DNA of 64,000 nucleotides. Origin: DASUAS01 sp963756895. Its GTDB lineage: Bacteria > Actinomycetota > Acidimicrobiia > IMCC26256 > DASPTH01. The stretch covers positions 1 to 64,000 of the forward strand of contig CAVWPI010000004.1 in NCBI GenBank assembly GCA_963756895.1, in the 5' to 3' direction. The notes under the pieces are model-generated. The model did no database searches, had not been told where the DNA came from, and worked only from the letters and a program-made list of their open reading frames with translations. This document shows, in pieces, positions 1 to 8,345 of the stretch (the stretch's first letter is position 1; each line of letters starts with the position of its first letter). The translations under genes and the position numbers were made by a program.

Positions 1-48
1 ACCTCGGCGTCGGAACACATGGCGAGCGCGAGTCCGGCGGCGTGGTAG

Positions 49-252
49 GCCAACGGCTCCACCCACCTGTTCGAGTCGGGCGGGTGCTACCTCGACGACC
101 TCGTGCGCACCGACCACGGCTGGCGCATCGCGCGACACGTCATCGCGCAGGGCTGGATGTATGGCACGTTGCCACTCGAGCTCGCACGGGATGCGCCCCG
201 ACGGAATTGTGTACGTTGGCTACTCATTGATCAAGCATTGATACAGCCCTAG
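49..252 (+). pseudogene. C-terminal fragment of an NTF2/SnoaL-like protein
   Basis: The reading frame from base 49 to the TAG at 250-252 carries a segment typical of the C-terminal half of SnoaL-like (NTF2 fold) proteins: a short STHLFESGG strand, then YLDDLVRTDHGWRI. A TAG lies in the same frame at 46-48 and the other two frames upstream show no matching continuation, so the copy is cut by the window start plus an indel or stop. A related complete protein sits at 21694. Function is unknown; these folds include ketosteroid isomerase-like enzymes and small ligand binders. Confidence 0.5.
225..243. promoter_or_regulatory. possible operator with repeated CATTGAT
   Basis: Just upstream of the SDR start at 266 the unusually AT-rich sequence holds the 8-bp palindrome TTGATCAA (227-234) and two direct CATTGAT copies 12 bases apart. 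Position and symmetry fit a repressor site for the SDR gene. No regulator gene is adjacent, so this is a weak inference. Confidence 0.3.
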
Positions 253-265
253 ATACGGGGGAAGG

Positions 266-1123
266 ATGCAAGGACGACTGGCCGGCAAGGTCGCCGTCAT
301 CAGCGGCACCGCAGGTGGCCAGGGCCGACAGGCGGCGCTGCAGTTCGCGGCCGAGGGTGCCAGGGTCGTCGGCTGCGACGTGAAGGTCGCGGAAGGCGAG
401 GAGACGGTGGAGCTGGTGCGCGCCGCCGGCGGGGAGATGGTCTCGTTCCAGCCCGTCGATCTCACCGACGAGGCGGCGGTCGAGCAGTGGATCGCCGACG
501 CCGACGCCGCGTTCGGAGGCTTCGACATCCTTTACAACAACGCGGGGGTGGCCAAGGGCGCCAACCTGGAGAACGTCACCCGTGGCGACTGGGACTGGAA
601 CATGGCCAACGAGGTCACGCTGGTCTACCTGTCGGTGAAGCACGCCCTGCCGGTGTTCGAGCGCCGCGGCCGGGGGACGATCATCAACGTCGGCTCAATC
701 GCGGGCATGGTCGGTTCGGGCTTGCCCGGCAATGCTTCCGGCAACCTCGTGCACTGCGTGGCGAAGGCGGCGGTCATCCGGCTCACCGAGAACCTCGCCA
801 TCGAGCTGGCGCACCGCAACATCCGCGTCAACAGCATCTCGCCCGGCATCATCGACACGCCGCAGCTGCGGCCGTTCCTGGGTGAGGAGGACGACGCGCC
901 CCTGCGTGTGCTCTTCGCGAGCAAGTGCCTGATCCCCCGCATCGGCCAACCCGAGGACATCGTGAACGCGGCGGTCTTCCTCGCCTCCGACGAGTCGTCG
1001 TACATCACCGGTGTGAACCTGCCAGTCGACGGTGGCTTCAGCGCTTCGGGTGGCGTGGGCCGTCCGACCAGCGAGGTCGACGAGGCCGTTGCCAAGGCGA
1101 GGACCCGCAACGACCACGGCTGA
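266..1123 (+). CDS. SDR family oxidoreductase (His in place of catalytic Tyr)
   Basis: 285-residue short-chain dehydrogenase/reductase, the usual single-domain length. The N-terminal nucleotide-binding loop reads SGTAGGQGR, the NNAG motif is present near residue 91, and the catalytic serine lies in NVGSIAG. The usual YxxxK active site reads HCVAK, so the catalytic tyrosine is replaced by histidine while the lysine is kept. The C-terminus has the common PVDGGF motif. The start follows a strong GGGGGAAGG ribosome site. Substrate unknown; NAD(P)-dependent alcohol/ketone chemistry is the family default, but the altered residue makes activity uncertain. Confidence 0.88.
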   Translation: MQGRLAGKVAVISGTAGGQGRQAALQFAAEGARVVGCDVKVAEGEETVELVRAAGGEMVSFQPVDLTDEAAVEQWIADADAAFGGFDILYNNAGVAKGANLENVTRGDWDWNMANEVTLVYLSVKHALPVFERRGRGTIINVGSIAGMVGSGLPGNASGNLVHCVAKAAVIRLTENLAIELAHRNIRVNSISPGIIDTPQLRPFLGEEDDAPLRVLFASKCLIPRIGQPEDIVNAAVFLASDESSYITGVNLPVDGGFSASGGVGRPTSEVDEAVAKARTRNDHG

Positions 1124-1330
1124 CGGCGACCAAGACCGGGCTTCGCCTGCCTCCCCAGCTTCCATTCCCGACGTGTGAGAGGAGTCTGCGGGCCTCAGGC
1201 AGGCCACGATGCGTGAGCGCGGGTGGCATCGAGCACCAGATGCGCACCTCGGCGAACGCTGCAATGCCCGATTCGCGCGCTGACTGCGCCCGATTCGGGC
1301 CCGCTGCCGCGGCTCGTGTCGGTGGATCTC

Positions 1331-1526
1331 CGAACTGATCTTCAAGTTCGGGGTCCCTACTCATCCCTACAACGCGTCGAATCGGCCCGGATTCGCCGGC
1401 ACGAGAGGGACGGAAACCCGCACCACTGCTGACTCCCGGATACGCCCGGACGGTGACGGAGGAGCTACACGATCTTCGAAGGCACCTCGGAGATCCAGCG
1501 GCTCGTCATCGCGAGAAGCATCTCTG
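1331..1526 (+). repeat. 195-bp imperfect direct repeat, copy A (acyl-CoA dehydrogenase 3' relic)
   Basis: About 196 bases that align end to end with 2934-3128. Both copies contain ACTCATCCCTACAACGCG near the start and a well-conserved 3' part. In copy A, 1466-1543 still reads as an acyl-CoA dehydrogenase C-terminus (YTIFEGTSEIQR, then RSISGVHIR and a stop). The upstream two thirds have lost their frame. This is a decayed gene end present twice, flanking about 1.4 kb that includes a recombinase fragment and two small genes. Bases 1124-1330, before the repeat, show no feature. Confidence 0.65.
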
Positions 1527-1585
1527 GCGTGCACATTCGCTGATCTGATCTTCGAACGGATGGGCTTCCGTGCAGAGCCGACGCA

Positions 1586-1837
1586 GATCGTCGAACGAGC
1601 TCGACCGAGTCCTTCAAGATGACGACCGAACTTCTCGATGTCGGCGCGTCGTGCGCCGAAGAGCGGGATCCGTCGTTCTCCGCACCACTCCACGTACTGC
1701 CGTAGGTCGAGCTGAGAGGCCTCGAGCGTCAGCGCGCTGTAACCGGCGAGGAACCCGACCAACGCGACCTCCTCTTGCGGACTGAACACCTCGCCCTGGT
1801 GGTTGAGCACCCGTGTCCCATGAATCGAAGAAGTCAT
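1586..1837 (-). pseudogene. N-terminal fragment of a tyrosine recombinase/integrase
   Basis: From the ATG at 1835-1837 the minus strand encodes about 84 residues matching the SAM-like core-binding domain of actinobacterial phage-type integrases: a helix with LAGYSALTLEA, then LDLRQYVEWC and RRADIEKFGRHLE. The similarity stops abruptly after RARSTI at about 1586, where the sequence enters repeat copy A. The whole catalytic domain with its R-H-R-Y residues is missing, so it cannot recombine DNA. It is a mobile-element relic inside the repeat-bounded segment. Confidence 0.6.
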
Positions 1838-1975
1838 GGCGACCTCCGCATCACGCCGAGGACGGCCGCACCGACGGTGCGGGATTTCCCGGCACCTCGG
1901 CATCCGACCGTAGAAATTCACGCCATAACCGAGCCAGCATTATGTTTGGACGGACCGACGGCAGAGGGGGGCGAC

Positions 1976-2315
1976 ATGGATGTCTTCAACGCGATGTTTC
2001 CGATCCAGGCGGGCAAGGAGGACGACGCCCGCGCGTTCGCAGCCGAAACGATGGGGCCTCGGCGAGCCGAGTTCGCAGCGCACCACACGCGGGGGCAACG
2101 TCCGGGAGACGTGGGCGCTCCAGGAGACTCCGATGGGGAGCTTCCTACTGGTCTGGTTCGAGGGCGACGTGGAGAAGGCGTTCGGTGACCTCGCGACCAA
2201 CGACTCCGAGTTCATGAAGTGGTTCCGCGGTCAGGTTCTCGACGTGACGGGCTTCGATCTCAGCGCACCGCCAGACGGGCCGCCGCCTGCGGTCCTCGTC
2301 GACTGGCACGCCTGA
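1976..2315 (+). CDS. small conserved protein of unknown function (frameshifted)
   Basis: The ATG at 1976 begins MDVFNAMFPIQAGKEDD; the frame is lost at a GGGGG run near 2090 and continues one frame over as NVRETWALQETPMG, ending in VLVDWHA. Joined, it gives about 112 residues. The layout (short N-terminal strand with an 'IxxGK' turn, a central VWLQ-type strand, a C-terminal FRxQVLDVxGFDLS helix) resembles small ferredoxin-fold proteins of the monooxygenase/EthD type, but I cannot assign a family firmly. An AT-rich stretch with TATGTT about 30 bases upstream may be its promoter. Confidence 0.55.
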
Positions 2316-2446
2316 CCACTGGCGCGGCGGTAAGACCGCCCGGAGCAGCCCCGTCCCATAACTGAATGCTCGACCTCGCCGAACAGAGCCGGACCGGGGC
2401 AACATGTGTGTGCGGGCGTGGGAACTCCGCGGCACGGGAGGTGGAC

Positions 2447-2904
2447 ATGCCTGACGGAGCTCTCCGTCTGCGCTTGGAACGTGTGCTTCCTGCGCCACCA
2501 GCGCGCGTTTTCGCGCTGAACACGGAGCCGCAGCTGCTGGCACAGTGGTGGGGGCCCAACGGATTCACTATTCCAAATGTCGACGTGGACGCCCGCGTAG
2601 GTGGTCGCTACCGCATCGAGATGCAACCACCAGACGCCGACGCGTCTTCGTCTCGGGCGAGTTCCGCGAGGTGGAGCCCGGAACCCGCTTGGCGTACACG
2701 TTCCGATGGGAACCGCCCGACCCCGACGACCGTGAGACGGTGGTGGTGCTCTCGCTCCACACTCTGGGCGAATCCACCGGCTTGACCGTCGATCAAGGAG
2801 ACTTCGCAACACAGGAACGCCTGGCGTTGCACGAACAAGGTTGGTGGGAGTCGATCGACCGACTCGAGGAACTGATCGCGAGGCAGGGTCAGGCCAGGCC
2901 GTAG
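2447..2904 (+). CDS. SRPBCC/AHSA1-domain protein (frameshifted)
   Basis: Start ATG at 2447 behind GGGAGGTGG. The first part has the AHSA1 pattern: LERVLPAPPARVFAL, then LLAQWWGPNGFT. A one-base change near 2640 moves the frame, after which VFVSGEFREVEPGTRL and a C-terminal helix GWWESIDRLEELI follow, which is the typical end of the family. About 152 residues when joined. SRPBCC proteins bind hydrophobic ligands or act as chaperone-like stress proteins; the ligand cannot be told. It lies between the two direct repeats. Confidence 0.75.
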
Positions 2905-2933
2905 TAGAGCCTCGTACAACGTCGAGAGTTCTT

Positions 2934-3128
2934 CGAACTGATCTTCGAGTTCGACGTCACTACTCATCCCTACAACGCGCTGAACCTGCGCAGATTCGGC
3001 GCGACGCGACGGACGCGAACCCGCACCAGCGTTACCGGGCGGACTACCCGGACAGTGGGAGAGCTGCTACACGATCTTCGAAGGCACCTCGGAGATCCAG
3101 CGCCTCGTGATCGCCAGAAGTATCTCTG
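2934..3128 (+). repeat. 195-bp imperfect direct repeat, copy B
   Basis: Partner of 1331-1526, about three quarters identical by eye. It again ends in the acyl-CoA dehydrogenase C-terminal codons (TIFEGTSEIQRLVIAR-like), but the frame then runs into unrelated sequence at 3129 instead of the HIR-stop end kept by copy A. It lies directly upstream of the FkbM gene region. Confidence 0.65.
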
Positions 3129-3320
3129 CACGGCGATTTGGCGCGGTTGACGAAGCGCGCTATCGATGTGGCGGCCAGTAGCGGCCAAGGCTCGCAACGA
3201 GAACCTCCAACGGAGCATCGCCTGCCCGTTCACCAAAAGCACGGCGCTGAGGCCCGAATCGGCGCAAGGTCTCCAACCGTGGGCGCAACCGCCCCAGACG
3301 TCGAGCGGAAGGTCGGCCCG

Positions 3321-4199
3321 ATGCCCTCGCCAAGAACCACGGTCAAGGACGGCGTGCGCTCAGTCGCTCAGGCATTCGGATTGAAAATGCGCCGCGTGCG
3401 CATTGCTCCCGGCTCAACAGGCGAGGTCACCACGGCACGCGCCCACCTCGCGTCGGCCGCGAAACGTTCCGACCCGAACGACTACACGATCAAGCAGACG
3501 GAGATACTCGAGCTGAACGTGCGGTTCTTCAATTGGAACACGCTGCTCTTCCTCTTCGACGAGATCTTCCTGAGCCGGTGCTACGCCTTCGAACCGGGAC
3601 ACCGTTCGCCGCGAATCCTCGATGCGGGCGCAAATATCGGAATGGCCACCCTGTGGTTCTCGCTGGCGTTTCCGGACGCACGGATCACATCCATCGAGCC
3701 CGATCCAACAAGCTTCGAGCTGTTGAAGGCCAACGTGGAAGCCAACCTCCTCGAACGTGTTACGCCGATTCAGGCGGCACTGGCCGCTGACTCAGGTTCG
3801 ATCGAGTTGATGATCGACCTGGACAAGCCTGGCGCATTACTCATGAGTACGGACGCGCGCCGAATGCGTGGGGTCCCCGTCACAGTCCCAGCGATACGTC
3901 TCTCGGACCACGTCGACGGGCCGGTCGACCTTCTCAAACTCGACGTCGAAGGCGCAGAGCACGAGATCATGAATGAGATGGCTTCCTCCGGCGCGTTGGC
4001 CGAGGTGCAGTCGATCGCCATGGAGTACCACCACCACATCGACCCCAACGTCGACCGGTTCAGCGAGATGCTCGCGCTGCTCGAACGGAATGGTTACGCC
4101 TACCACATTTCGTCCGGACCACTGAGCGGTCCCCTTGACCTCGGGTCTGTCGCGACTTTTCAGGACATTGGCGTAGTCGCGGCCAAGCGTCGCAACTAA
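3321..4199 (+). CDS. FkbM family methyltransferase
   Basis: 292 residues from the ATG at 3321, chosen because GGAAGG lies 9-14 bases upstream and family similarity begins after it; the frame is open upstream but not protein-like. The SAM-binding loop DAGANIGMAT is at about residues 101-110, followed by SIEPDP (acidic ribose-binding residue), and the FkbM block LLKLDVEGAEHEI is near 213-225. FkbM enzymes O-methylate sugars or small molecules. No glycan cluster is adjacent. The gene sits alone among relic sequences with less GC-biased codons than its neighbours, which suggests horizontal gain. Confidence 0.87.
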   Translation: MPSPRTTVKDGVRSVAQAFGLKMRRVRIAPGSTGEVTTARAHLASAAKRSDPNDYTIKQTEILELNVRFFNWNTLLFLFDEIFLSRCYAFEPGHRSPRILDAGANIGMATLWFSLAFPDARITSIEPDPTSFELLKANVEANLLERVTPIQAALAADSGSIELMIDLDKPGALLMSTDARRMRGVPVTVPAIRLSDHVDGPVDLLKLDVEGAEHEIMNEMASSGALAEVQSIAMEYHHHIDPNVDRFSEMLALLERNGYAYHISSGPLSGPLDLGSVATFQDIGVVAAKRRN

Positions 4200-4309
4200 C
4201 AGCTCCTGGTTCACTCCGTTTCGGGGCCACTACATCGCGGTCGAACATGCCCTCGCAGGGTGAACGGATTCTCCTGCGTGCACGTCGGCCGAACCTCAGC
4301 ACGGCCGGC

Positions 4310-4740
4310 GCTTGCCGGTCACGACGAGGCCATGCGCGACACGATCGAGTCGTCGTCGGGTTCGTAGTGAAACGACGGAGACGGGTTCCACGCTGCCTTT
4401 GCGACGGCCGCATACGCGGTGGGGGACGCGTCGGTGGCGGCGTAGCTCAGGTTGGGGGGCCGAGTCGTGGGGAGAGACCGGGCCGTTGCGGGTCCGCATG
4501 GGCGTGCACACCGGCGCCGCCGAGCTACGTGCGGTGACTGCTACAGCTCCGCGGTGAACCACGCGGCGCGTTTGATGTCGCTCGCTCATGGTGGTCGGGT
4601 GAGTGTGTCGGGCGTGGCACAGAGGAGTCTTGGTGGCGAGCTACCCGACGGCCACGCGGTGGTCGATTTGGGTGAACACCGTCTGCGTGACCTGGCGCGG
4701 GCCGAGCGGATCTTCCAGCTGTGCGGCTGTCATGGAGCGA
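4310..4740 (+). pseudogene. decayed class III adenylate/guanylate cyclase domain
   Basis: Pieces of a cyclase catalytic domain follow in order but in shifting frames: HDEAMRDTIES, then VVKTTGDGFHAAF (substrate/metal loop), MGVHTGAAELR, then YSSAVNHAARLMSLAHGG and LGEHRLRDLARAERIFQL. These are the conserved blocks of actinobacterial cyclases that are normally fused to AAA/TPR regulator domains. Several frame changes and no start or fused partner domain make it a pseudogene. It is not obviously a sequencing artefact, because the sequence around it is also degraded. Confidence 0.7.
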
Positions 4741-5158
4741 ACCAGCTTCGCCGAGCGTTGGGCAGCAACTCGCTCGGCGTGGCCGCGCGCAGGCCTGACG
4801 CGTCCGGAAGGATCGCTGTGATGCTTGGGGCGTCAGTTGCTACTCGACCACGCCGACAGACGCCGCACGGCCCTATGACACCGCGATCGTGGTCGCCCAC
4901 CGCGACGATCGCGGCGAAGCCTCGAGTGAGATTCCTCAACCGTGGGGCGGTCGTCACCGGCGGACGGCATCGATACAGAGTGCCTTCGCTCTCGCCTGCC
5001 AGTACGGCCGTTTTGGTCGGCCAGCAGCTTCCGTACAATCGCTGAATGCTCACGCGCCGCCAGCGGGTCGCCGTTGCCTGTGCGGTTCTCTTCGCCGTTC
5101 GCAGCATCAGGGGCATCCACATCCGCTGATCTCGTGATCTCGGTGCGCCTCGCCGGCA
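4741..5158. other. gene-free stretch
   Basis: No convincing gene on either strand. The only trace is at 5100-5129, where one frame ends RSIRGIHIR-stop, close to the acyl-CoA dehydrogenase tail RSISGVHIR-stop of repeat copy A and followed by the same CTGATCT bases. This may be a third small relic of that gene end. Confidence 0.4.
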
Positions 5159-5875
5159 TCACGTCGCGGCGCGACGACCACGGATCGCCCACTGGAGCAC
5201 CACGACGCCGATCAGGAGCATGACCGCACCGAGCGCCAGCGCGCCGGCGGGGAGCCACCAGGGCATGCGATCCACGGTGACGGCCGACGAGACGATCCGT
5301 ACATGGACGGCGCGTGAGCCGTCGGCGTTCATGGCGACGACCATCTGAGGCCGGTCGGTCGCGTCCCAGCGCAGTGTCTGCGTCGCCGTCCCTTCGGCGT
5401 CCGCGGTCCAGTCGACCGCGTGGCGCGGCGGCTGCGCCCGCCCGGCGCCTTCGTGTTCGGTGCGCACGACGTCGCCGCCGTCGAGCTCGCCGATCGTCGT
5501 GTAGCCGATGTCGGCGAGGTAGCGGCGCGCCGCGTCGGGTGTCGCGACCCCCACGAAGATGGGCTCGTCGCCCGCCGCCGCAACTTCGACGCGCACCGAA
5601 CCGGACCATCCGAACAACGTCGTGCGCCAATTCGTGGTCTCCGTCGCCAAGCCGTACCGGTCAGTGCGGTAGTCGCCGCGCACGCCGAGGTCGACGTAGG
5701 ACCCGTTGGCGCGCGCGACGGCCGCGAACGCACCGGCACCGATGATGCCCACCGCGGCGACCACGAGGGTGATGCCGACGAGGAATCGGACCCCGCGCCG
5801 TCGGGGCCGCCACCGTGGTGGTGCAGTGGAATCGGGTGTTCGACGATCGGTCGTGGATTCGAGTACCTGCGTCAT
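5159..5875 (-). CDS. two-TM membrane-anchored protein, function unknown
   Basis: 238 residues from the ATG at 5873-5875; AGGAGG lies 8 bases upstream, favouring this start over one 36 bases earlier. A basic N-terminus (RWRPRRRG) leads into a transmembrane helix at about 30-55, then about 140 residues that would be extracytoplasmic, a second helix near residues 205-230 and a short basic tail. No family recognised. The topology (N-in, large outer loop, C-in) resembles small actinobacterial envelope proteins. It is downstream of the amidase on the same strand, 42 bases away, so the two may be co-transcribed. Confidence 0.7.
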   Translation of the reverse strand: MTQVLESTTDRRTPDSTAPPRWRPRRRGVRFLVGITLVVAAVGIIGAGAFAAVARANGSYVDLGVRGDYRTDRYGLATETTNWRTTLFGWSGSVRVEVAAAGDEPIFVGVATPDAARRYLADIGYTTIGELDGGDVVRTEHEGAGRAQPPRHAVDWTADAEGTATQTLRWDATDRPQMVVAMNADGSRAVHVRIVSSAVTVDRMPWWLPAGALALGAVMLLIGVVVLQWAIRGRRAAT

Positions 5876-5917
5876 GAGGTCGTCCTCCTCTCGGTTCTCC
5901 CGCGCACACACCCTTGA

Positions 5918-7350
5918 TCAGCTGACCGCCGGGCGACGATCGATCCAAGGGCGCGCGAGCTCGAGCGCGTGCGACACCTGCAGTAGCACGTCTTCGCGCC
6001 ACGGTGCTGCGACGAGCTGGACCCCGACCGGCAACTGGGTGCGGTGGTCGTGATGGACGGGCACCGAGATCGCCGGTTGTCCGGTCACGTTGAACAGCGA
6101 CGTGAACACCGCCATCGGGTAGCTGCGCAACAGCGGCGTGAGCGGGTTGTCCTCGACCTCGACGCGCCCCAAGCCGACGGGCGGCGGGAGGCAGGCCATG
6201 GTGGGCGTCACGAGGAGGTCGAAGCTGCCGACGAAGCCTTCGACGATGCGGCGAGACAGCTCCTGGGTCTTCTGCACCGCTTCCGCGTACGACCACGAAT
6301 CGATGCCGCGCGCTGCCTCGCGCAGCGCGCGGTTGTGGGGTTCCACGCGGTCCGGTTCGGCGAGCGGTACTCCGGCGCCGCCTACGTTCCAGATCGTGGT
6401 GAAGGTCGACAGCAGCTCGTCGGTGGACGGCAGTGCGAGGGGCGCGTCGACGACATGGTGTCCCGACGCCTCGAGCGTCTGCAGGGTCGCGTCGACCGCG
6501 GCCACGCATGCAGCGTCGACGCGGATCCCCTCGATCGGTGAGTCGGTCAAGACGCCGATGCGCAGTCCGGTCGGTGCCTCCACCGTGACCGCGTCGGCGA
6601 AGGATGTCGTCGGGCTCGGTGGTGACCACCACACGGCGGGGTCGTGGCGCGCGAGGACGTCGAGCACGGCCGCGGTGTCGGCCACCGACCGAGTGAGCAC
6701 GCCGTGCGTGGCCATGCCCTCCGACTCCACCTTGGCGTTGGTGACGAGCCCACGTGTCGGCTTCAGCCCGACGAGTCCGTTGCACGACGCGGGCACACGA
6801 ATCGACCCGCCACCGTCGGCGGCGTGGGCGACGGGCGCCATCCCGGCGGCGACCGCGGCGCCCGACCCGCTGGAGGATCCGCCGGGCGTGCGCTCCGGAT
6901 CCCATGGGTTGCGGGAGACGCCGAGGGCGGCGCTCTCGGTGAAGGACACGGTGCCGAACTCCGACGTCGTGGTCTTGCCGAGGAGCACGAAGCCGGCGTC
7001 GACGAAGCGGTGCACGATCGGGTCCGAGGTCGCGACCGGTGCCCGGCTGGCCCCGGCCGACCCGTAGGTCGTGGGCCATCCGGCCACGTCGACCAGGTCC
7101 TTGATGGGTACGGGCACCCCGAGGAACGGCGGGAGCTCCTCGGGCGACTCCACGCGCAGCACCGCGTCGCCTGCTGCGCCGCGGCGTTCCGGGCATCGTC
7201 GTCGGCGCGGTGGCAGAACGCGTTGAGTCGGGGGTCGAGCTCGTCGATCCGTTCGAGGTACAGGTCGAGGACCTCGATCGGACTCACCTCCTTGCGTCGG
7301 ATCGCGGCAGCGAGGTCGACACTTGCGGTGAACGGGTCGATCTGGTGCAT
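5918..7350 (-). CDS. amidase signature family hydrolase (one frameshift)
   Basis: About 477 residues when joined, normal for the family. It starts MHQIDPFTASVDLAAAIRRK at 7350 behind GGAGG; the frame changes near 7165 between RNAAAQQA and VLRVESPEELPPF. The Ser-cisSer-Lys triad is visible: Lys in VPIKDLVD, cis-Ser in the GGSSSGSGAAVAAG block and nucleophile in ADGGGSIRVPAS. These enzymes hydrolyse C-N amide bonds; the substrate (nitrile-derived amide, aryl amide or Glu-tRNA) cannot be told, and no gatB/gatC neighbour argues against a tRNA role. The divergent AraC-type gene at 7475 is a plausible regulator. Confidence 0.88.
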
Positions 7351-7474
7351 CAGGGGACCTCCGCTTTCCTCTTCCTCGTTCGGACCGGGTTCACCTCCAG
7401 CGTGAACGCGCACCGACGCCGGGTCTTGGACGAATGTCGCGGCACTCGTTGGACACGACTCGTAGGCTGGAGTC

Positions 7475-8326
7475 ATGCGATCCGAGCAGGCGGCTCGCGA
7501 CGCCTCGGCCGTGTGGGACATCGCGACGCCGGCCCGTCATGGTCTCCTCCCGGGGCTCACGATGGCCGGGTTCCGCGAGCTGCCGGCGGACGAGATCGAC
7601 CTGCAGATCGTGCCGTACCCGGCGGTCACGGTGGCGGTCGATCTCGGCGACGCGTCGCTGGTCATCGACGACGCCCGTGGTCGGCAGGAGCGCGGCTGCG
7701 TCGTCGTCGGGCTCGCGCCGGGGATGGTGCGGGCGGCCGGCCACGACATCGAGTGTCTGCAACTGCGCCTCTCGCCGGTCGTCGCGCACTCGGTGCTGAG
7801 CGCCTCCCCGGAGCTGGGCGGGACGGTGATCAGCCTCGAGGACCTGTGGGGCCGCGACGCCGCGCGCGTACAGGAGCAACTGCAGGCCGCGGCATCGTGG
7901 GAGGAGCGGTTCGCGATCGCGGAGGCCGCGCTCGTTCGACGCGTGGAGACGGGACGGACGGTCGATCCGGAGGTTGCGTACGTCTGGCACGTGATGGTGC
8001 ACGACCGCGGCCAGGTGCGGATCGAACCGCTGGCGGACGAGATCGGATGGAGCCGCAAGCGCCTCTGGACCCGCTTCCGATCACAGATCGGTCTGCCGCC
8101 CAAGCGGGCAGCGCAGCTGGTCCGCTTCGATCACGCCGCGCATCGCCTCGCCGCCGGTGAGGACGCCGCGGTGGTGGCCGCCGAGGGTGGCTACGTCGAC
8201 CAGTCCCACCTCCATCGCGACTCGGTGGCCTTCGCCGGTCTCACGCCCGGCACGCTCGCGGTCGCACCGTGGCTCGCGGTCGACGACGTCGCCTGGGCTG
8301 CCCCCGACTACGGGTCCACGTTGTGA
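7475..8326 (+). CDS. AraC family transcriptional regulator
   Basis: 283 residues. The N-terminal 170 or so form a sensory domain with a beta-rich start (HGLLPGLTMAGFREL). The C-terminal part has the double helix-turn-helix of AraC proteins: IEPLADEIGWSRKRLWTRFRS, then VVAAEGGYVDQSHLHRDS and the FAGLTPGTLA end. It is divergent from the amidase at 7350, with 124 bases between, so it may control that gene and itself. It converges on the M48-like gene with 19 bases between stops. Confidence 0.87.
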   Translation: MRSEQAARDASAVWDIATPARHGLLPGLTMAGFRELPADEIDLQIVPYPAVTVAVDLGDASLVIDDARGRQERGCVVVGLAPGMVRAAGHDIECLQLRLSPVVAHSVLSASPELGGTVISLEDLWGRDAARVQEQLQAAASWEERFAIAEAALVRRVETGRTVDPEVAYVWHVMVHDRGQVRIEPLADEIGWSRKRLWTRFRSQIGLPPKRAAQLVRFDHAAHRLAAGEDAAVVAAEGGYVDQSHLHRDSVAFAGLTPGTLAVAPWLAVDDVAWAAPDYGSTL

Positions 8327-8345
8327 AGCGGCGCGGAGCTCCGGA

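Noticed and set aside
1038..1364. Matching minus-strand ORF starts (MSxDxELEDQF) in both direct repeats
   Set aside because: They arise only because the two repeats share DNA sequence. The frames run into antisense of unrelated genes and look like no protein.
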